From contig NZ_CP080524.1 of NCBI RefSeq assembly GCF_024746795.1, forward strand, positions 2,520,001 to 2,584,000: 64,000 nucleotides of DNA, read 5' to 3'. This DNA comes from Mesorhizobium sp. AR10. GTDB lineage: Bacteria > Pseudomonadota > Alphaproteobacteria > Rhizobiales > Rhizobiaceae. The notes beneath the pieces were generated by a model that was not told where the DNA came from, did not search any database, and was given only the letters and a program-made list of their open reading frames with translations. Position 1 is the first letter of the stretch. Every line of letters starts with the position of its first letter. Of the stretch, positions 60,766-64,000 are shown piece after piece. The position numbers were made by a program, and so were the translations under genes.

Positions 60766-62070
60766 ATGAGCGAGGGACACTCGACCTACACGCCCAAGAC
60801 CGGTCTCGGACGCTGGTTCGACGCCCGCATGCCGCTGCCGCGGCTGGTCTATGACAGCTTCGTCGCCTATCCGGTGCCGCGCAACCTCAACTATGCGTGG
60901 ACCTTCGGCGGTATCCTGTCGATCATGCTGGTGGCGCAGATCCTGACCGGCATCGTGCTGGCCATGCACTATACGGCTGACAGCAATCTCGCCTTCGATT
61001 CGGTCGAAAAGATCATGCGCGACGTGAATTCGGGCTGGCTGTTGCGCTACCTGCATTCGAACGGCGCCTCGTTCTTCTTCGTCGCCGTCTACATCCACAT
61101 CTTCCGCGGCCTCTACTACGGCTCCTACAAGGCGCCGCGCGAGCTTCTGTGGATCCTCGGCTGCATCATCTATCTCCTGATGATGGCGACCGGCTTCATG
61201 GGCTATGTGCTGCCCTGGGGGCAGATGAGCTTCTGGGGCGCCACCGTCATCACCGGCTTCTTCACTGCCATTCCGCTGGTCGGCGAGTGGATCCAGCAGT
61301 TGCTGCTCGGCGGCTTTGCCGTCGACAACCCGACGCTGAACCGCTTCTTTGCGCTGCACTATCTGCTGCCGTTCATGATCGCCGGCGTCGTCGTGCTGCA
61401 CGTCTGGGCGTTGCATGTGGTCGGGCAGTCGAATCCCACCGGAATCGAGGTCAAGTCGAAGACCGACACCATCGCCTTCACCCCTTACGCGACCATCAAG
61501 GACGCGTTCGGCATGATCGTGTTCCTGTTCTTCTTCGCCTATTTCGTCTTCTACATGCCGAACTATCTCGGACATCCCGACAACTACATTGTCGCCAACC
61601 CGCTGAAGACGCCCGCCCACATCGTGCCGGAATGGTACTTCCTGCCCTTCTACGCGATCCTGCGCGCCATCACCTTCAACATCGGGCCGATCAACTCCAA
61701 GCTCGGCGGCGTGCTGTGCATGTTCGGCGCCATCGTCATGCTGTTCCTGGTGCCGTGGCTCGACACTTCGAAGGTGCGCTCGGCGGTCTACCGGCCCTGG
61801 TACAAGCTGTTCTTCTGGCTGTTCGCCGCAAATGCCATCTTCCTCGGCTGGCTGGGTTCGCAGCCGGCGGAAGGCAGCTTCGTGCTGATGGCGCAGATGG
61901 CAACCCTGTTCTACTTCGCCTTCTTCCTGATCGCGCTGCCGGTGCTTGGCCTGATCGAGACGCCGCGGCGGCTGCCGAATTCGATCACCGAGGCGGTGCT
62001 CGAGAAGAACAAGGGTGGCGGTGGCGGGCATCCGGCGAGCGCAACCGCGTCGCCGGAAACCAAGGGCTGA
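60766..62070 (+). CDS. petB: Cytochrome b of the bc1 complex
   Basis: A 434-residue integral membrane protein with about eight transmembrane helices. The family motifs are clear: [35 protein letters not shown] and the ubiquinol-oxidation motif [15 protein letters not shown]. The heme b-binding histidines lie in [20 protein letters not shown] and [20 protein letters not shown]. The ATG at 60766 is 16 bases after petA. It is not fused to petC, unlike Bradyrhizobium. Confidence 0.97.
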   Translation: MSEGHSTYTPKTGLGRWFDARMPLPRLVYDSFVAYPVPRNLNYAWTFGGILSIMLVAQILTGIVLAMHYTADSNLAFDSVEKIMRDVNSGWLLRYLHSNGASFFFVAVYIHIFRGLYYGSYKAPRELLWILGCIIYLLMMATGFMGYVLPWGQMSFWGATVITGFFTAIPLVGEWIQQLLLGGFAVDNPTLNRFFALHYLLPFMIAGVVVLHVWALHVVGQSNPTGIEVKSKTDTIAFTPYATIKDAFGMIVFLFFFAYFVFYMPNYLGHPDNYIVANPLKTPAHIVPEWYFLPFYAILRAITFNIGPINSKLGGVLCMFGAIVMLFLVPWLDTSKVRSAVYRPWYKLFFWLFAANAIFLGWLGSQPAEGSFVLMAQMATLFYFAFFLIALPVLGLIETPRRLPNSITEAVLEKNKGGGGGHPASATASPETKG

Positions 62071-62098
62071 GCGGCAAGAGAATCTAAGGGGATTTGGC

Positions 62099-62971
62099 AT
62101 GAAGAAGATTCTCACCTCGCTGGCGCTGTTCGGCCTCGTGGTCGCCGGCACTGGGGCCTCAAGCACCGTAGCCTTCGCCGCCGAGGAGGCGCACAACGCG
62201 GCCGCGCCGACGCATTTCCCGATCCACGAGCCGAAGGAGATGGACTGGAGCTTCGCCGGGCCGTTCGGCACCTACGACAAGGCCCAGCTGCAGCGCGGCC
62301 TGAAGGTCTACAAGGAAGTCTGCGCGGCCTGCCATTCGATGAATTTGGTGGCGTTCCGGACGTTGGAAGACCTTGGCTATTCGGAAGCGCAGGTCAAGGC
62401 GCTATCTGCCGAATATACAGTGCAGGACGGACCGAACGACGCCGGCGACATGTTCGAACGCCCCGGCAAGCCGTCCGATCATTTCCCGGCACCGTTCCCC
62501 AACGAGCAGGCCGCCGCCGCTGCCAATGGCGGGGCTGCCCCGCCCGACATGTCGCTGCTGGCCAAGGCGCGCGGCGTCGTGCGCGGTTTTCCGCAGTTCG
62601 TCTTCGACATCTTCACGCAATATGCCCAGGGCGGTCCCGACTACATCCATTCGCTGCTGACCGGCTATGACGAGCAGCCGCCGGCGGGCATGGTGATACC
62701 GGAAGGCACGCACTACAATCCCTACTTCATGTCCGGTGTGTCGCTGACAATGCCCAAGCCGCTCTCCGACGGCCAGGTGACCTATGACGACGGCTCGCCG
62801 CAGACCGTCGACCAGTATTCCCGCGACGTGTCGGCCTTCCTGATGTGGGCGGCCGAGCCGCATATGGAAGACCGCAAGAAGACCGGTTTTCGCGTGCTGG
62901 TCTTCCTGCTGCTGTTCGGCGCGCTGGTCTATCTGACCAAGCGCAAGGTGTGGGCCGGCGTGGCGCACTGA
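62099..62971 (+). CDS. petC: Cytochrome c1 of the bc1 complex
   Basis: A 290-residue c-type cytochrome. Sec signal [20 protein letters not shown], heme site CAACH near 78-82 ([13 protein letters not shown]), the distal Met probably in the [11 protein letters not shown] segment, and a C-terminal anchor ([20 protein letters not shown]). Starts 28 bases after petB; terminator follows at 62998. It accepts electrons from the Rieske protein and gives them to soluble cytochrome c. Confidence 0.97.
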   Translation: MKKILTSLALFGLVVAGTGASSTVAFAAEEAHNAAAPTHFPIHEPKEMDWSFAGPFGTYDKAQLQRGLKVYKEVCAACHSMNLVAFRTLEDLGYSEAQVKALSAEYTVQDGPNDAGDMFERPGKPSDHFPAPFPNEQAAAAANGGAAPPDMSLLAKARGVVRGFPQFVFDIFTQYAQGGPDYIHSLLTGYDEQPPAGMVIPEGTHYNPYFMSGVSLTMPKPLSDGQVTYDDGSPQTVDQYSRDVSAFLMWAAEPHMEDRKKTGFRVLVFLLLFGALVYLTKRKVWAGVAH

Positions 62972-62997
62972 ACGGGTGCAAGGCACCGAAAATGCGA

Positions 62998-63024
62998 GGG
63001 CGCCGAAAGGCGCCCTTTTCTTTT
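62998..63024 (+). terminator. Terminator of petABC
   Basis: GGGCGCC (62998-63004), loop GAAA, GGCGCCC (63009-63015), then TTTTCTTTT (63016-63024). It is 27 bases after the petC stop and a textbook intrinsic terminator with a GNRA-type loop. Confidence 0.93.
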
Positions 63025-63069
63025 CGGCCGCTTACCGGCAAAACTGTACGGCAACGGAACCTCCGCCTC

Positions 63070-63615
63070 ATGAAACCTTCGCTCGAAGACACGCTGCTTG
63101 CCGCGATCCGCACTATTCCCGATTACCCGAAGCCCGGCATATTGTTTCGCGACATCACCACACTGCTTGGCAATGCGCGCGCTTTCCGCCGCGCCATCGA
63201 CGAACTGGTGCATCCCTATGCCGGCCAGAAGATCGACAAGATCGCCGGCATCGAGGCGCGCGGCTTCATCCTCGGCGGTGCTGTCGCCCACCAGCTTTCG
63301 GCTGGCTTCGTGCCGATCCGCAAGAAGGGCAAGCTGCCTTACGAGACAGTGCGCGTCGCCTACAGCCTGGAATACGGGCTGGACGAAATGGAGATGCACA
63401 AGGACGGCGTTGCTCCGGGCGAGAAGGTGATCCTCATCGACGACCTGATCGCCACCGGCGGCACGGCAGAGGCGGCGGTGAAGCTGTTGCGGCAGATCGG
63501 CGCCGATATCCTCGCAGCCTGCTTCGTCATCGACCTGCCGGATCTCGGTGGACGCAAGAAGCTGGAGGCGCTGGGTGTGCCGGTGAGGACGCTGATCGGG
63601 TTTGAGGGGCATTGA
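63070..63615 (+). CDS. apt: Adenine phosphoribosyltransferase
   Basis: A 181-residue purine salvage enzyme that makes AMP from adenine and PRPP. PRPP loop [16 protein letters not shown] (about 121-136), FRDITTLL near 26-33 and [17 protein letters not shown] near 59-75. ATG 63070; the length fits the family. It is separated from petC by a terminator, so it has its own promoter. Confidence 0.96.
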   Translation: MKPSLEDTLLAAIRTIPDYPKPGILFRDITTLLGNARAFRRAIDELVHPYAGQKIDKIAGIEARGFILGGAVAHQLSAGFVPIRKKGKLPYETVRVAYSLEYGLDEMEMHKDGVAPGEKVILIDDLIATGGTAEAAVKLLRQIGADILAACFVIDLPDLGGRKKLEALGVPVRTLIGFEGH

Positions 63616-63627
63616 GGGAGGACACTC

Positions 63628-63776
63628 CCTCGCCCCGTTTACGGGGAGAGGGAAGCGAGCGAGCAACGCGAGCGAAGCAGGGTGAGGGGCAGCGCGACGT
63701 TGGGTACGAAACGCGGGCATTGGTGCCGCCCCTCATCCGCCCTTCGGGCACCTTCTCCCCGTGAACGGGGAGAAGG
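63628..63776. repeat. Rhizobial palindromic intergenic repeats
   Basis: Several palindromic units: CTCGCCCCGTTTACGGGGAG (near 63632-63651) and, further on, CGCCCTTCGGGC and CTTCTCCCCGTGAACGGGGA with its AAGG end. Such units are typical REP-like elements of Mesorhizobium and other Rhizobiales, often as clusters between convergent genes. Here the apt and MaoC-like genes converge. Confidence 0.8.
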
Positions 63777-63783
63777 AAGAAGT

Positions 63784-64000
63784 TCACTCCACCCTCACCA
63801 GGACAGCACTTTCGAACTCGATGACCTTCTCGCCGGTCGAATCGAAAGCCTCGGCGCGCAGCGAGAGCACTCGCCAGCCGGCGCGTGAGACCATGGGGCG
63901 GTGGGCAAGCGCCGTGCGGGTGAAGGTGACGGTTTCCCCGGCATAGACAGGCTTCAGCCATTTGAGGTTCTTGAATCCGGGGGAGGGGCCGAATTCGGGC
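63784..64000 (-). CDS. MaoC-like dehydratase, 3' end (cut by the window)
   Basis: The last 71 codons of a minus-strand gene, with no start in the window. The translation reads PEFGPSPGFKNLKWLKPVYA then GETVTFTRTALAHRPMVSRA, ending in EFESAVLVRVE. It matches the C-terminal half of hot-dog-fold MaoC family enzymes (enoyl-CoA hydratase-like), where the K-x-L-x-W-x-x-P-V-Y-x-G-E-x-V pattern is usual. The gene continues beyond base 64000. It was easy to miss because it lacks a start here. Confidence 0.78.
   Translation of the reverse strand, partial: PEFGPSPGFKNLKWLKPVYAGETVTFTRTALAHRPMVSRAGWRVLSLRAEAFDSTGEKVIEFESAVLVRVE

Noticed and set aside
1..64000. tRNA, rRNA, CRISPR array, prophage, insertion sequence, plasmid origin
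   Set aside because: I looked for T-loop motifs, regular repeat-spacer patterns, transposase motifs and integrase motifs and saw none.

Overview
The window looks like a piece of the main chromosome of an alphaproteobacterium of the order Rhizobiales, most likely Mesorhizobium or a close relative. The clues are high G+C throughout, a fused anthranilate synthase trpE(G) preceded by a 14-codon leader peptide ending in Ile-Trp-Trp-Trp-Ala-Arg (the rhizobial trpL pattern), a choXWV choline importer, separate petA-petB-petC genes, and several short palindromic intergenic repeats of rhizobial type. The genus is inferred; no rRNA was seen. I found no rRNA, tRNA, prophage, insertion sequence or CRISPR array.

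Layout. 0-1.7 kb: operon of a Tat-exported DsrE-like protein, an SDR oxidoreductase and an ABM-domain protein. 1.7-3.6 kb: exported two-repeat protein and a vapBC toxin-antitoxin pair with a readable promoter/operator. 3.5-7.0 kb: trpL leader, attenuator, trpE(G) and a CDF metal transporter in one transcription unit. 7-16.4 kb: scattered metabolic genes (PEP mutase-like, M14-type deacylase, MFS exporter, flavin disulfide reductase, acetyltransferase, GlxA-type regulator divergent from an isochorismatase-like hydrolase, formate-THF ligase). 16.7-23.5 kb: a tight five-gene operon of unknown function (coiled-coil protein, unknown protein, AAA+ ATPase, unknown protein, membrane-anchored DUF2333 protein). 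This is the best candidate here for an undescribed system. 23.7-26.1 kb: cytochrome c, glycosyltransferase, thymidine kinase. 26.3-29.4 kb: choXWV.

29.4-35.1 kb: a SARP/TolB/TPR regulator divergent from a cysteine-synthase-like gene, a PLP decarboxylase and a frameshifted alpha/beta hydrolase, possibly a small biosynthetic locus. 35.2-39.6 kb: YciI protein, an OmpR-type two-component system divergent from two small exported proteins (one resembling acid-shock protein Asr), a membrane protein and clpS. 39.6-46.5 kb: MoxR ATPase, DUF58, DUF4159 and a large membrane protein, a standard MoxR/BatA-type operon. 46.7-49.2 kb: DUF1285, Nudix and CCA-adding enzyme in an overlapping operon. 49.2-52.5 kb: small proteins, hemF, soxR with its own SoxR box, trmL. 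52.9-59.5 kb: three tandem ABC exporter half-transporters with small flanking genes. 59.5-64 kb: cupin, cytochrome bc1 complex petABC, apt, and the 3' end of a MaoC-like gene cut by the window edge.

Most genes are housekeeping or conserved. The regulatory content is unusually legible: a complete ribosome-mediated attenuator, a VapBC operator, a SoxR box, a GlxA-type operator set, an OmpR-type direct repeat and several strong terminators can be read directly.
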